From: Pseudophaeomoniella oleicola
Taxonomy: Eukaryota; Ascomycota; Eurotiomycetes; Phaeomoniellales; Phaeomoniellaceae
Length of the DNA stretch: 64,000 nucleotides
Reading direction: 5' to 3'
Assembly: GCA_003868215.1 (NCBI GenBank)
Contig: QWDQ01000005.1
Span: forward strand, 62,001-126,000
Shown here: one piece after another, positions 20,670-33,300 of the stretch
Layout of the letters: each line of letters begins with the position of its first letter
Position numbering within the stretch: the stretch's first letter is position 1
Made by a program: the position numbers and the translations under genes
Notes under the pieces: generated by a model
Database searches by the model: none
What the model was told of the DNA's origin: nothing
Seen by the model: only the letters and a program-made list of their open reading frames with translations

Positions 20670-20684
20670 CCTATATTATATAGG
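20670..20684 (-). promoter_or_regulatory. Palindromic TATA-like tract
   Basis: The sequence CCTATATTATATAGG is a perfect inverted repeat around a central base, about 60-75 bases upstream of the start of the ubiquitin-like gene. It could be a core promoter element; sequence alone does not decide. Confidence 0.35.
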
Positions 20685-21300
20685 GTAAGCACCACCTTTA
20701 CCATCAGTCGCGTCTCCCACAACTCGACTTGAACGGAAGCAAGACTTGGTCTCACCGTAATAAGGAAACAAATGTTTCTTCATTCATATCCCCAAAGAGC
20801 ATTGTGGCTAACAATGAGTAAAAATGAAAAAGATCTCTTTGTGTCTCCGTTTTCCTTCGTTCCAGTTGAGGTTCAATTTAAAAGAGACGGCTTGTATTTG
20901 GTCTGCAGCAATGAAACAACGAGTGAATTGAGTCTCCATTCGGATAAAGATAAGAATTGTGACAATCGCACAAAGAGACTCTTTGTTCTGGTAGAGTATA
21001 CCACAATATTGTTCAATGGCCGAGAGGCAACTAAGAAGATCTGTCTCTGTCTCTGTCTCTGGCTCCTCACCCCTTTGTTTTCCTATTGTAATGTCGCAAT
21101 TCATGCGTTTTCCATACCTCATTACGGTCGCATCGGTTGCCTTGCTGATACCTCAGAACTCCATTGTTGCCACTGTCTCCTTGTGCCCGAAATCCATATT
21201 TGCTGAACGCCATCGCTAAAAAGGCAACACACGCTTCAAGTATTATCGACCTCCACAGCAAGTAGTGTCAACGATTCACTGTCGTCACTGTCGTTCCATG
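20685..21300. other. Intergenic between ubiquitin-like gene and Dia2-like gene
   Basis: An open frame (20772..21206, +) covers much of it but has no recognisable domain and an odd composition; I do not call it a gene. A TCTCTG microrepeat lies at about 21040-21062. Confidence 0.45.
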
Positions 21301-23325
21301 TCAAAAGTCCCGGGGCATAACACACTTGTAAGGAAACTTGATACTGTGCAGCCAGTCCTTGGTATCCGGGCTAACACGGGTACAGCCACTGAAGTCGATA
21401 TACACCAAAGATTTTAGCTCCTGGACGAACTTGCTGATGGCGTAGCCCGAGAACCAAGAATGAGGAACTTCAAGCCTCTCCAATCTCGGAGCTTCTTGCA
21501 CGATCAAATCCGCGAGTTCATCTGCTTCTGTCCCCAAAACGGTGATCTTCAGAGATTGTAAATTGCCACATACGCCGTCTTTCAAGAGGATGCGAAAAAT
21601 TTCGGGTTTACCAGCGGACATATGGAGGCTGTGCATTTTCCCACCATTTGTAGCTGCCACCCTTTCCAAAAAGAAATGTAGGGCGGATGCAGCTGTAGGA
21701 GAACTATAGGTTGTGTCATCCGTAAAGTATACCTCAAGATCCTCGAGCTCTGAAAAAGAGATGTCGCCTGCCAACGTGAAAGAGTCCATGGTAAGTGCCA
21801 GCTGTCTCAATCCCGAAGGAAGCGTGATCTCATGGCTTGCAAAAAGAAAACGCGACAAGTGTAATGACTCTAATACTTTCAACTTCGCGAAATCTAAACG
21901 TGGCGTGTCGAAAGGGTCACAATTGACAGCTTCTAGCCGCAGGTCTTTCAGGGTTGTAGAATATTTCTCGACGATGTGAGCCTAGAGCAGGAATCAGCAA
22001 CCGCTGAATGATAAAGGAGACGGTTATAAGAAAAATACTGAAAGCAGGATCCCTGCAACAGTGTCGAGCTCGAACAAGTCATTTGCGAGGGATGTGTCGG
22101 TACAGAAACATGATGTAACGGTATTTGGTGAAGAAGGTGTAATGGCAGACGCAGCATGAAATCCAAATACACAGAAATTGACACCTACAATGATTGCGGT
22201 ACTGTTCGCGTCTGTCATATTTGCCATCCACATCCTACACACTCGAAGCGGTTGTCGAGGCACGGCCTCCCATTCCTCGTGACTTGGAAAATTCACACCT
22301 CTTTCAGACCTTTGCGTTCCATGTGATGTACTTCCGGCGAATTCAAGATGCTCCAATTTGGGGCAGGAAGACAAGACTCTGACAAGGCTATGCGTAGTTG
22401 CTGAAGCAACATCGACGTACTTCTGAAGGTGGCGTGCCCATGGTAGTACTGAGCACATTCGACAAGGTCTAGCCATGATCTGAGATATGTCCTCATCAAT
22501 TTTATGAGGACATCGAAGAAAGATAGTATATGGTCCAATATCCTGCCTGTCCGTGGCTCCAGTGATTGAGAACTCTCGGAGAGATTCTGACTTGACGATA
22601 TACCTCTCAAGTCCCATTCTCGCAGTATTACTGAGGCAAGATACTGATAACTTCAAGCGCAAGGGTGTCCTAACGCGTCTGATCAGGGAATTGAGACATC
22701 TTGGAGATATCGACTTTCTCGTTCCGGTCAGATCAATACTTGTCTGCATGGTTTTCGTACCGAGCACCGTCGCACGCCAAGCCCTGGAAACTCTGGTGCA
22801 TATGACCAATTGAATGAAGGTGAGGGAATCAAATATTAAGTACTGGATCTCGACCGGAAGATTGACCGGATCTTGTTTACGTTCGCTGTATTGACCAGAC
22901 TTTATCTTCCTGTCGAGTTTCTCGGAAACCTCCACGACAAGCTTCAAGCTCTCATCCTCTGGATGGCATATGGAGAGGCATCTTTTATAGGTCATCTGCG
23001 CTTCTAATGGCAGTTTAGCCATAAGCTGAGTTCGAGCTTTACGCAAGTAGCCTCTCGGGTCTTTGGGAGAAAGCCTTATCATGCACTCCGCATCTCGAGC
23101 TGCCTTGTCACAATCACCCAGCTTTTCAAGAGTAGCTGCTCGAGCGTCAAAGATGCGGAAGAGCGAGGCCGTGTACTTGACACCTTTGACTTTCTCAGCG
23201 TGTCGTATCGTGCTAACGATTTTGTTGTGCGTAGCTAGAGCGTCCTGATATCGACCGGCTTGAAACTGTTCCCTGCCGATTCTATCCTGCTTCTTGACCC
23301 ATCCTTCTGTATCCTGTAGGGCCAT
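21301..23325 (-). CDS. DIA2: TPR and F-box protein of the Dia2/Pof3 type
   Basis: Two exons are certain, 23325..22039 and 21981..21301, joined across a 57-nt intron (donor GTATTT, acceptor CTCTAG), giving 655 residues. The N-terminal 150 residues form TPR-like helices (E-Q-F-Q-A-G-R-Y-Q-D-A-L, then A-A-T-L-E-K-L-G-D-C-D-K-A, then P-R-G-Y-L-R-K-A-R). An F-box follows at about 153-190 (N-L-P-V-E-I-Q-Y-L-I-F-D-S-L), then Leu-rich repeats to the end. TPR + F-box + LRR is the architecture of yeast Dia2 and fission yeast Pof3, substrate receptors of SCF ubiquitin ligase acting in replisome disassembly and genome stability. An optional second intron, 22184..22053 (132 nt, in frame), would leave a 14-nt exon and shorten the product by 44 residues; homology could not settle this. 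The gene diverges from the TINA homologue. Confidence 0.78.
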
Positions 23326-23600
23326 ATCGCTGGCAATGCAGGACGGAAAGGAGAAGGTGCATGTGAAGTGTACGGCGCGGTACAGGATGAGTACAGGTCG
23401 GCGGTGATGTTGAACGAAGTTGCGTTGTAGTACGTATCGCCAAACTGACGCGGGGTCCGCGTTAATTAATCGGGGCTTGAGTGGAGAAATCGTGCCATGG
23501 TCCGGGCGTCTCTGGTCTCATTGGCTCGCTCCTCTGAATGTAAACAAACGAATCTCTGAGAAGTCCATGAGCTTCAACGTTCCGACAACGAACAGAAAAG
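23326..23600. promoter_or_regulatory. Divergent promoter, Dia2-like and TINA-like genes
   Basis: Only 275 bp separate the two start codons. It includes an ACGCG-containing stretch (GACGCGGGG near 23450), which resembles an MluI cell-cycle box core (ACGCG), and TTAATTAAT at about 23461-23470. Shared cell-cycle control is inference. Confidence 0.45.
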
Positions 23601-25484
23601 ATGGAACAGCATAGCCTTCAGACGGCTTCTGTGTACGTGAATAATCTTCTATTGGCGCGGGGTCTGCTACGCAATGGGAAACATATCAACTTCGCACGCC
23701 CCGACAAAGCTTCTGGAGGCACGGATGCGACGATGGCCAAGGTCATAAATCTAGTCCATGATCTAGTCCTGAAAAGAGATGTATGTTTATCGCATCAATG
23801 GAACAAGGTAGCTGACGTTATTATAGCAAGAGGCTGAACAGCGTGAATTGTTGGCAAGCACCATTCGCACATTGCGCAACTCGGAGAACCAACATAATAC
23901 AGAAATCGTGAGTCTCGTGATCAGGCTTCCATGTTCAGCCCTGACACTCATTAGGAGCGCATTCAATCCAAGTGCGATGAGCTGAGGCGTAATGTAGCTA
24001 CCGCTGAAGCGCAAGAACGGGCCTTGAAAGCGTCCGCACGAAAAGCTGAGACTGGCGCTAAAGAATTGAAAGATCAAATGTTGCGCATGAAGTCTACCCT
24101 GGATCAAGTCAGATCCAAGTGCCAAAGCGATGTTCGGAAAAGAGATATCGAGATGGAGAGACTGAAATCTCATCTCGTCAATTTGCAGAGAGGGAAGCGT
24201 GACGGGACTGGCATGAACTTGATTTCTATGGCTCCTCACGTGAAGGACTCTAAGCCACCACCCGATACGGATAGCCCCGACTATTCTCTAGAGCAAGAGA
24301 CAAATTCGTTCTTGGCATCTTTTGTAAAGAGCCTCAATGCGGATCTCGAGGCCTTAAGTGGAGAGCACAAGTGGCTTTTATATTTGATCAAACGAACGAT
24401 GCAAGAGCTTGAAGATATGATGGGCGCTGGATCTGACGAGAGATCAGACTTGGGTCTGACCACATCGAAGCAGAAAGTATTGCCCCCGAACCAGGCCTCC
24501 ACACCGGCTTACGAGCAACTCGCTGGAGAGATGACCAAGCTTTTAGAGCATTGTGGAGCCATCCTGAGCAACCCATCTTACGTCTCGATCGAGGAGGTGG
24601 AGATCAGGGAAAATGAAATTATAAAGCTTCGCGAAGGATGGGAGAAGATGGCTGCACGCCTCAAAGAGGCTTTGACGATGATGGATATGTGGAGGAGAAG
24701 AATGTTAGACGGAGGCGAGACCGTCAACCTTGACGAACTTGGGATGGGAATGGACCTAGGAAAGAGTATCGCGGTGCCTCAATTAGGCCAGAGTGACAGC
24801 GGTATCGACACCGGGTCAACGTCTATGCTTGATGAAGACGGATTAGACCATACGGAAGAGCTTCCGGAAACTAGATTCGACGAGGAAGATTTCGACGAGG
24901 AGCCTGAACACTCAGGGTTGGGACATAGTGTAAGCCGACAAAACGAGTCAGCTAGCGAAGATTCCTCACCCGAGGAAGAGATGGATAAGGCAAGGCAGAC
25001 GACGAACCCACGCCAACCCCATCGCCGACTCACTGGTGAGAGCTTCTCAGGCGCGCATCTTGCGTCCTCACCAGCACGCCGTGGTATACGGTTACCTCCT
25101 CCGAAATCGGCTCTCAAAGAAATCAACGATAATGCCACGCGACCGCCTGCAGCGAAGCGACAGCAGCTTTCACCTCGCAAGGTCTCATTTGACGATGATG
25201 GCCTAATCACTCGCCGAAGGACGACCCAGGAAGCAGATAGCATGGACGAATCTGACGACGCCAACAGCGACACCTTGGACTTTGACCAGATCCTAGCCGA
25301 AGAAGCGGCGAAGGCCTCATCGGTATCCTCTGGTCCTCGGCTCACGATATCGGAGAAGTTGGCGATGGCGGCCGCCGAAGCGAGGGAAGCAGAGGTATCC
25401 AAGAAGCGGAAACGGAGTAAGAATGGTCGTCGAAGAAGCACGCTGGCGCCGGAGGAACTGGAGGATTTGATCGGTATTCATTGA
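23601..25484 (+). CDS. tinA: TINA/Msd1/SSX2IP-type spindle-pole protein
   Basis: Three exons, 23601..23780, 23827..23907 and 23955..25484, all phase 0, give 596 residues. Introns are 46 and 47 nt. The N-terminus (S-V-Y-V-N-N-L-L-L-A-R-G-L-L, then I-N-L-V-H-D-L-V-L-K-R-D) and the long coiled coil at about residues 60-170 match the Afadin/alpha-actinin-binding (ADIP) domain found in human SSX2IP, fission yeast Msd1 and Aspergillus TINA. Those proteins partner WDR8 at the spindle pole or centrosome and anchor mitotic microtubules; TINA also interacts with the NIMA kinase. The second half is disordered, acidic and Ser/Pro-rich, with several possible Cdk/NIMA sites, and ends in a basic cluster (K-K-R-K-R-S-K-N-G-R-R-R) that may be a nuclear localisation signal. 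The family call is from domain pattern, not from alignment. Confidence 0.82.
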
Positions 25485-25671
25485 TTCATGAACAATGATT
25501 CTGTTCATGACCCGCCAAACGTTGCATTGTTTTAAGAGCTCTCTACGTCGTTTACTTATAATATTAGGAGGGAAGACATTTGCCCTATAATGAATAGCAT
25601 TGAAGCGATTCTATATTCTAGTCAAAGAACTAACGTGTTTTCCAAAGACAAGATAGCAGAGGTAGTAAATG

Positions 25672-27364
25672 TCAAGCCTTCCGCTCCTGACACCACTTCG
25701 CCACCTCCTTCTTCAAGTCATCTCTCTGTTCATAAACCTCGTGCATGATCGTCTTCATTTCGGAGAATCTCTCATCCTGTCCCTCCTTCCCCATCCCTGT
25801 CCGAGTCTCTCGACCACCTTCGTATTCTTCCCAGATACCCGCCATCAGATCCATGACGGCTTGCAACTGATTCGGCAACCAGAGCACGATGGGACTGCCG
25901 CCGGTGGCGGTCGGATGCGCGGTGCGGCGGATAATGTACTCGCGCGCGAAGGTCCAGTGGCGCCAGCGGAAGCTGCGCACGTGGTCGAGCAGGCGGAGGA
26001 GCAGGTAGCGGGACTCGAACGAGGTCGTCGTGAGGACGTGGCGGACGTTGAGGACCGCGGCGCGGTCGCGGACGTATGCGAGGAATTCGCGGTGGGGGAG
26101 AGGGCGGTAGGCGCGGAATTCGTGGAGGATTGAGGTCAGTGGGTTGGTGGGGAAGGGGATGGTGAGGAGGTAGTCGAGGAGGGGGATGATGCTGTCGTTA
26201 GCGCCGGATTCGCCGCGGAAGAATAGCGGGGCGGTGAAGGTTTCCTGGTCGAAGGTGCGGAGGGTTGGGAGGAGGGTGGGTGGAAGCTGGTATTGGACAC
26301 CGTCGGGAAACATTGACTGGGAGGTGATGCCGAAGATGAATGTGCGGAAGGATATGTACTGAGATGGAAGCGAGTTCTTCCACATCGTGGACATTGAGCT
26401 TTCGATGGCCGTCATCGAGGTAAGCATGTTGTTCAGCGCCTTGGTCAGGATGGCCGGGTCGAGTTGGTGCTCATCGTCTGGGCTGGATGCGACATTGTTG
26501 CGGTGCTCGGTCAAATGGTCAAGGAGTTCAATTGCGCCTGAGATGAGACCGGGGGTGCGGCCGACCATGTCGACATGGGTAAGGATAAAGCCGGCTTCAG
26601 ATGAAGAAGGGTCTAACCCACGCTCGAACCCTCGGATGAGGGAAAGAGACTCGTAGTTGGGAGGGATAGGGGATGAGGATGATGATTCGGATATGGTATA
26701 ATTGTAAAGCGCATAGGATGCGGCATAGGCAAGGAATGGTGGAATATTGAGACTATAAGCCTTGTTGTCAGCAGCGGCTACATGAGATATCGATACGGGA
26801 GCCATGGAGCAGCGATGAGGCCATGTTACCCTAAGGTAGTTGGATGGTAGTGAAAATGGATGTGTATACTCACATGTCAGCACATTTGACCATAGGTCCT
26901 GCAATACAAGCGGGTAGGGTGTTCCGGCCAAGACCATAGCCTTTGTCAGGATCATTGTTCCAATGCTCCCAGCAAGGCTCAAGAAGATAAGCTGAGGCTA
27001 AGAAAGAATAATCCCGAAAGGCTGCCGTGATAGACGCGAGGTCACGTTGTCCATCATGCGTTCGTAGATTATCTATCTCTGAAGTCAAATCTGGTAGAGC
27101 AGACTGGTTGTCGATCATGCCGCCGAGCTTGTACGTGGCCAGGAGGCCAGGGGTACCGTCTGCGCGCACAACTGGCATATCTTCCAATAGAGTGGCGAGG
27201 GGTTTGAAGATATCGGGTAGAGTTGTTTTGGGTCTATGTGTAGGCAATAGACCTGTGGTGGTGGTGACGGTGAAGGGGTCGAGCGACGACGGCAATGACT
27301 TTGGGTCGTCGAAGACATGAGGATACAGGTCCGCCGTAAGAGGAAGGTATTGTTTGGAAATCAT
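25672..27364 (-). CDS. BNA2: Indoleamine 2,3-dioxygenase family
   Basis: Two exons, 27364..26874 and 26830..25672, give 549 residues. The 43-nt intron (donor GTGAGT, acceptor CCTTAG) splits a Met codon. Family motifs are strong: I-P-P-F-L-A-Y-A-A-S-Y-A-L-Y-N-Y, T-H-V-D-M-V, F-R-T-F-I-F-G-I-T-S-Q-S-M-F-P, F-F-R-G-E-S-G-A-N-D-S-I-I-P, and near the C-terminus V-R-S-F-R-W-R-H-W-T-F with the proximal haem-ligand His, then A-T-G-G-S-P-I. The enzyme opens the indole ring of L-tryptophan to N-formylkynurenine, feeding NAD+ synthesis by the kynurenine route. It is longer than human IDO1 (403 aa), as many fungal paralogues are, so which fungal IDO class it belongs to is open. The frame is open upstream of 27364 but only the Met at 27364 opens with family-like sequence. 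Confidence 0.93.
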
Positions 27365-30300
27365 GATGGGTTTTGAGGGGTGAGAGACCAATTGAAACAA
27401 GAAAAACGCGTCTTCCGAGCGGTGGTAGTCCAGCAGATGCTTCCAGCAGAGATCAAAGATACAACACAGAAGTTCGTCTCTTTTGTGCGAAAATCGTGTT
27501 ATTATAGACGGTGGCCGGAACGAAACCGGCCAGGCCGGAATACTTGCGGCCTCTCCCTCCATCACGACGAGGAATGAGAACATAAGAAAACTAAGTGGGG
27601 GAGATTGAAAAGACAAAAGGAGATGTCCTACCGCCACGGTTGATGAAGCTTTTGAGAACGAGATAAGGCAATATTCGTGAGATATGGTGGTGAGGGATGT
27701 CATCAGTGCGAGCTCAGGAGAGCGTCCCATCCAAGCAAAGAAACAGCACAGTTGTCCATCACGTAGCTCACCTCTGATAGCTTTGCAATGTCATGATTTT
27801 AGAAATCCCATCAAGATATCCATCGCAGGCTTTGTAGAGTAATTATTATTCGCGGTGCATCAATATTAGACTTGACGTTGATGCGTTGGATGTTCGATGT
27901 TGTGCGGAATCGATGTGGCCGTGGAAGACTTTCCGTTCGTGTGTACGACATGGCCAAGCAATGAAAGTCACCACCATCAACAGTCGCGGAATTCCGCTTT
28001 CTTTCCAAGGCATCGATGAGTATGATTGACGGCATACCTACGGCTAGCATTAGAAGATGCTCTATGCCGTTAATACATGAGTTGCAAAACTTGTCATATC
28101 TGTCATTGGGGATGAGCATCCTCAACGTCCTCTTCACCTTGACTGTTCGACAACCGACTGTTCTGAGTCAACAGCATCAAAGAGGTTTCTCTGACGTCCG
28201 ACTTCGAGGATGTACAATGTCAGTGGACTAAGATGCATTTGCACCTCTATAGTCCATTATGATTCTTCTGCAGCTTTATAGTGGCTGAAACAAGTCAGTC
28301 CTCGCAAAGCAGCAGTTAAGGACGTCATGAACTGGACAGCCAGCCGAGGATATGGTGGACGGCTCAACACTGAAGGAATACATCAGTAGAAAGCGAGCAT
28401 ATTTCACTCAGCATGTCATTTCTCGCTTCGTCATTTTCCTCTGTTTTGCATCCCGAGCTGCATGCTTTGTCGATATTCCCCTGCCTCTCTTGAGGTTTCA
28501 TTAGATACGTACACCAACACCATGAATTACCAATTTCTATACGATCAAAGACTACAACGACTCTTCCATTTCATTTTGGTTTGGCGATTTTCTTTGGTTG
28601 TTGTTCTTGAGTCCTTTTGACTTGCTAAAATATCTATGAGACCATTTCCTCCGTCAAGTCATTTACAGCCTATGTTTATTTTCCCAGCTATATCTTCCCA
28701 TATCGATTTACACTACTGCTCAGTCAGCAAATTAGTTATGGCATTTAGCTCTGAGCCGGAAGCGACATGAAGGAAACATTTCTCACTCAAGCTACTGGTG
28801 TTGATTGACGGGTCAGACTTCAGACATTAGACATACAACATGACAGACGATGACACTTTTGGACGAGCTCCGGGAGGTCTCCCTCCTTGCACCTGTCTAC
28901 TGACCTCTCTCGCAAGTCGAATATTGCATTCCTGAAATACCACGTCCTTACACTTCCGAACTCCAATATGGGACCATCAGTGTAAGACCAATCAAAAGCA
29001 CCTCCTAATATATATCTCTATTCATCAATAGCCCTCCTTATATTACCCCATAGAACAAATCCACTCCCTACCAACAGCTTTACTCCTCCCACATGTTATG
29101 CCTAACAATACATCTGTGGGAATCTGGACTATACCCCAGGTACCACCACCTCCACATTATTGCCAGTGACCAACTAGACAATACCTACCTACTGATTATA
29201 TCTCATGTTACTTACTACCTTACCTGCCCTCTCTCACTCGCTCCGTTTTAGTAGTAGGTGATGATAACATCATGATAGACGTTCACTACCTACCGTACAT
29301 AACCCATAGTCTGATACCTACCTACCTACCTAGGTAGGTATTATATACACTCACAATCCCAGATACCTTGCAGCTCCTTCACCATCCCCCATATCCATAT
29401 CCATATCCGTACAATACCATACAATACATACCAACCCCCACCCCCCACCCCTCAAACCCCACCTCAGAATCCCAAATTTCTTTTGCCTGCCCGACACTGC
29501 CCGTTTCAATTTCCCCACAACAAGGGACAGTCGGAGAGAAGAAAAAGGGGGTGATCGCCGGCGGAGGACGGCGGCGGCGGTGGCGTGCCGGAGGATGAGG
29601 AGGGACTAGAGAAAGTAGTTATGGTAGATATGTATGTTACTTGTCTTTTTCTTCTTGTTTCCTTGCTAAGTGATACCGAAGACGAGGACGAGGACGAGAG
29701 CATGAGGACCATTCCACGTAACTTAAAGGTGACTTGGTATACTCACTTTAAACCAGGTCAGACATCCCGTAATGTAGAGAGAGAGAGAGAGACGGCGAAC
29801 GGACATCTCAGTGCTTCGGGATTCGGCTTGGGAGAGAATAAGGAGATAAGTTAGACAGACAATAAATCAAAGAAATCCCCAAGTTCGTACGTATGTAGTA
29901 TTATCGATTAATCTTGGGATCGGCGTTTCTTTCTCATATCATTCACCTAATTTGGTAAGAACGAGGTGAGTGGGTATTGGTGTGGTATCATAGAATTACC
30001 AAACTCCGTATGTACACTTACCTGACCGTACTGCATTGGTCTGTGTACACACTGTGCATTACGTACGTAGGAGTGGCCCAGCAGACTCCCCTTCTGGTGG
30101 AGCGATCGTTCGACTCGTCGACTCGGTTATAAAATTTGATCATTAATCGTTCGCGTAGCGGATTAAACAGTATGAACCAAGGAATGCCATATTGGTCCTA
30201 AATCAGAAACCCATTGAGCAGTGGGCTTTCCAGAGTCAACAGCCGAAAGTACCACGAGCCCCCCTCACCAGAGTTGTCCTTCACTCCACAAATCCTAGAC

Positions 30301-33300
30301 CGACGGAACGAGCTCTCCTGGCGGAGTCGAGAAGCAATCTCAACTTCGATGGAAAGGGAAGGTCGTACCTTACTTTGTTTGATGTGGCAGCAAGAATAGC
30401 ATACTCGTGTCTTCGGGACAGGGTATAAAACAGGCAAGATCATTATAGAGTGCAACCACGTTTCTTTATCGAGCTCTTCGCTTATGTCTCGGTTTATGTC
30501 ACTTCTAGCTGAGCATCTGGTCAGCCTCCTAATGACAAAGAGGCCATCCGCTAGGCAGTTGACTGATCGACGAGGACCTGGGAAGCAGCATATAGTGAGA
30601 GCTAGACATTTTCAAATGTAGCTGGGACCATTATGTGACGATTCAGCGGGCCTTGCCCACGCTCGTGCCATTCGCCTGACCCTATCAACATGCTTTCTTT
30701 CTCCATGACTTGTCAATCCTGAGTTCTAGTCTCGTAGAACGCAGTCAAGATCAAATGTGGTAACGATTCTGTGGAATCATGTACAACAAGATCCGTAGGT
30801 TATGGTTTTCTCGGTAGTCCCGAGATACTGTGCAGTAGATAACTTTACAGCTCCATAGGACGGCCAACCCCATGTTCAACTCGTAGGGCAATTGTCATGA
30901 TCCCGTAATGTTGAAACAGGTGATCCGACCTATCGCCTTGTCCTTTTCTGTGCTCCACGATGTCAATCCCCATTGACATCGTAGCTATAGCTCACGCACA
31001 AGTATACCAGCATCCCGGGACTGCCTATTCGATAAATTTGGGGTGGGTAAGCTCCAGCAACCGAGAGTTTGAAGTCTTTAGCTTGTCCTTAGTTATTGGG
31101 CTTGACCTCTTCGAGGATTACTCCCGTTGATGAGATGGAAGTTGTCTAGCTTTCTTCAAGCGTGATGACAAGTCCGTTCCAAACGAGAGTCGGCTTCGCC
31201 TTTCCTAAGATTTGAGAACCGCTGCTTTGGATGGAGATAATTCCCGAGCGCATGTCCGTCCTCATTTGATACGGGTATAGGGTAGAATGCTTGTAAGACC
31301 ATAGGCGTATCATCCGCAAACGCAAAGTACTACATAGTTATATCGGTACCTTGCTGCCGATGGTAATTACCTTCTACCCTTTCTTATCCTCTATCGAGAA
31401 TCCACTCACAGATATACCACATCTCCCCGTGGTAGTGAGTTGAGAGGCAATGACTGAACTTGAAATTATTCATCCCAGGAATGGTGCATACCTCAGTCAA
31501 GTAGGGGTAATCGATTGTAAAACAACAGCTGTGAAATCCCATGAAGCTGGTGAACAAGTCATCAGGACGTTGGATCTGCGGAAGCGAGTCACTGAGATAA
31601 TGCAATCTTCATATTCATTTGAGGAGATGCATTTTTGTAGTCTTGAGTCAATGACGGGTGTGTCAATGCAGTGAAGTATCACAGTTGAGTTGTCGTAGTG
31701 CACTTGGTTCTGAGGGTCATTCAGAAAGGCTTTGAATGTCGCCATGTGTGTACCAAGAAAGTGTCAGTGTCTTTCAGGATCAACAGTACCTGGTCATGGG
31801 CCGCAATACTGAGAAAGTTTGAGATGACTTGACGATATGCTAGGTTGGCTGAAGTCATACTCGTCCAAGGTCTCCATCCCTGCTGTGTCGATCACTTCCC
31901 GGCGCTACAGCCACTATAATGCTTATCTGTCAGGGAAACGACGCTCTTTTGTAGGCCTGATATATATTCGTTGGTGGTGACCACAATATCCGACAGATTG
32001 ATGGTGTGACCATTTCGCCTTCTCCAGTAGAGGTTTTGCGTGATACAACGAAGACTTGCAACGGATCAAGTACCGAGCAACATCGGATGTTACTCCTGAT
32101 TCTCAACGGAGAAGTGGCCTAATCCAATACCGTCGGCAGCAAGCATGCGACACATGGAAGAGCAAGGTTAGACGTGAATTAGGATGTAAGGATGATTTCG
32201 ACCCGCCCAAATTGCGATAAGGACCCAAGATCAGGTACATTGTCGTGGAGCACAGCACATCAACTGATTGTATTACACTGCCCTCAAACCTGTCGCCGGC
32301 TAACGCCTTTCTCGTCCGTCCGAAGTGTATATGGTGAAAGAACATGGTACAAGTGGTGTACCAATATGTACGACGTAGTAATCCTACGGTACCTAAAGGA
32401 AGTTAGTGGTGATCCATGTCGTTACCCATCTCCTGTTACAGTTTAGTCCGGCCTCCACCGTGTTCCCGAACGCCAAGCGGAGCGTGTGTTTTAGCACTTG
32501 ACCTGAATTGTACTTCGGTCGTTTCGGTATGTATCGGCGTTGACCGATGATGCCCACGGATATCTTCCGGCCATAGAATCGGCGTATTATTCTCATCACC
32601 GACAGGTACTGGTATCCTTCCATACTACGTACTACGTAGTACAGTATTCGGTGTGGGCCGTCAAGCCGACAAAGCTCCAGGATAAGCATACGGCGTGAAC
32701 TATCCTGAAGACCTAAGGATAGTCAACAGTAGGGCGAGACGACGATGATCACTAGGTAATTACCAGCCGTAGTGATCCCAAAGTGAAGCACCGCAATCCT
32801 ACAGTGCCTAGGACTCTGTTAAAGAAGGTTTACACTGAAGCCATCCGCAAACATGTCCCTCCATCCGTTCGCCCACACCAAGCCAGTGGTTTCACACTTC
32901 TCGGCTCGCTTGTTAACTTTGGTACCGCACCGGCTGTTGCAGTCGCTCCTCAACCCAATACTACGTAGTAGTAAAAGATTGACAGTTACTCGCTTCTGTC
33001 CTGTCTGAATGCGAGAGCAGTTGAATACGTCGGACGTAACCCAACCGGCTGGCACACGGCAAGGCATCCTGGACTTTCCTGCTGCAAACAGGAATTTCCT
33101 GATTTGGCCCCCAACAGACCTCCAAATGAACTCGAGCCGGAAATACCGCCTAGAAACTTTGTGGACAAATGAGTATACCGAAGACCCTGTCTGAACTCGC
33201 TAGGAACATCAATTGGAAGGTTTGATATACAGCCCACCAATTCAAATCTAAATGGAAACGAACATCAAAGAGAAAGTATATGTATGTAGCCTGCCGTCTC

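Noticed and set aside
20772-21206. Plus-strand frame of 144 codons
   Set aside because: Its Cys/Leu-rich end arises from a TCTCTG microrepeat, and it has no homology that I recognise; two other frames overlap it on the minus strand.
24779-25441. Minus-strand frame of 220 codons
   Set aside because: Antisense to the third exon of the TINA-like gene; Ser-rich composition mirrors the acidic coding strand.
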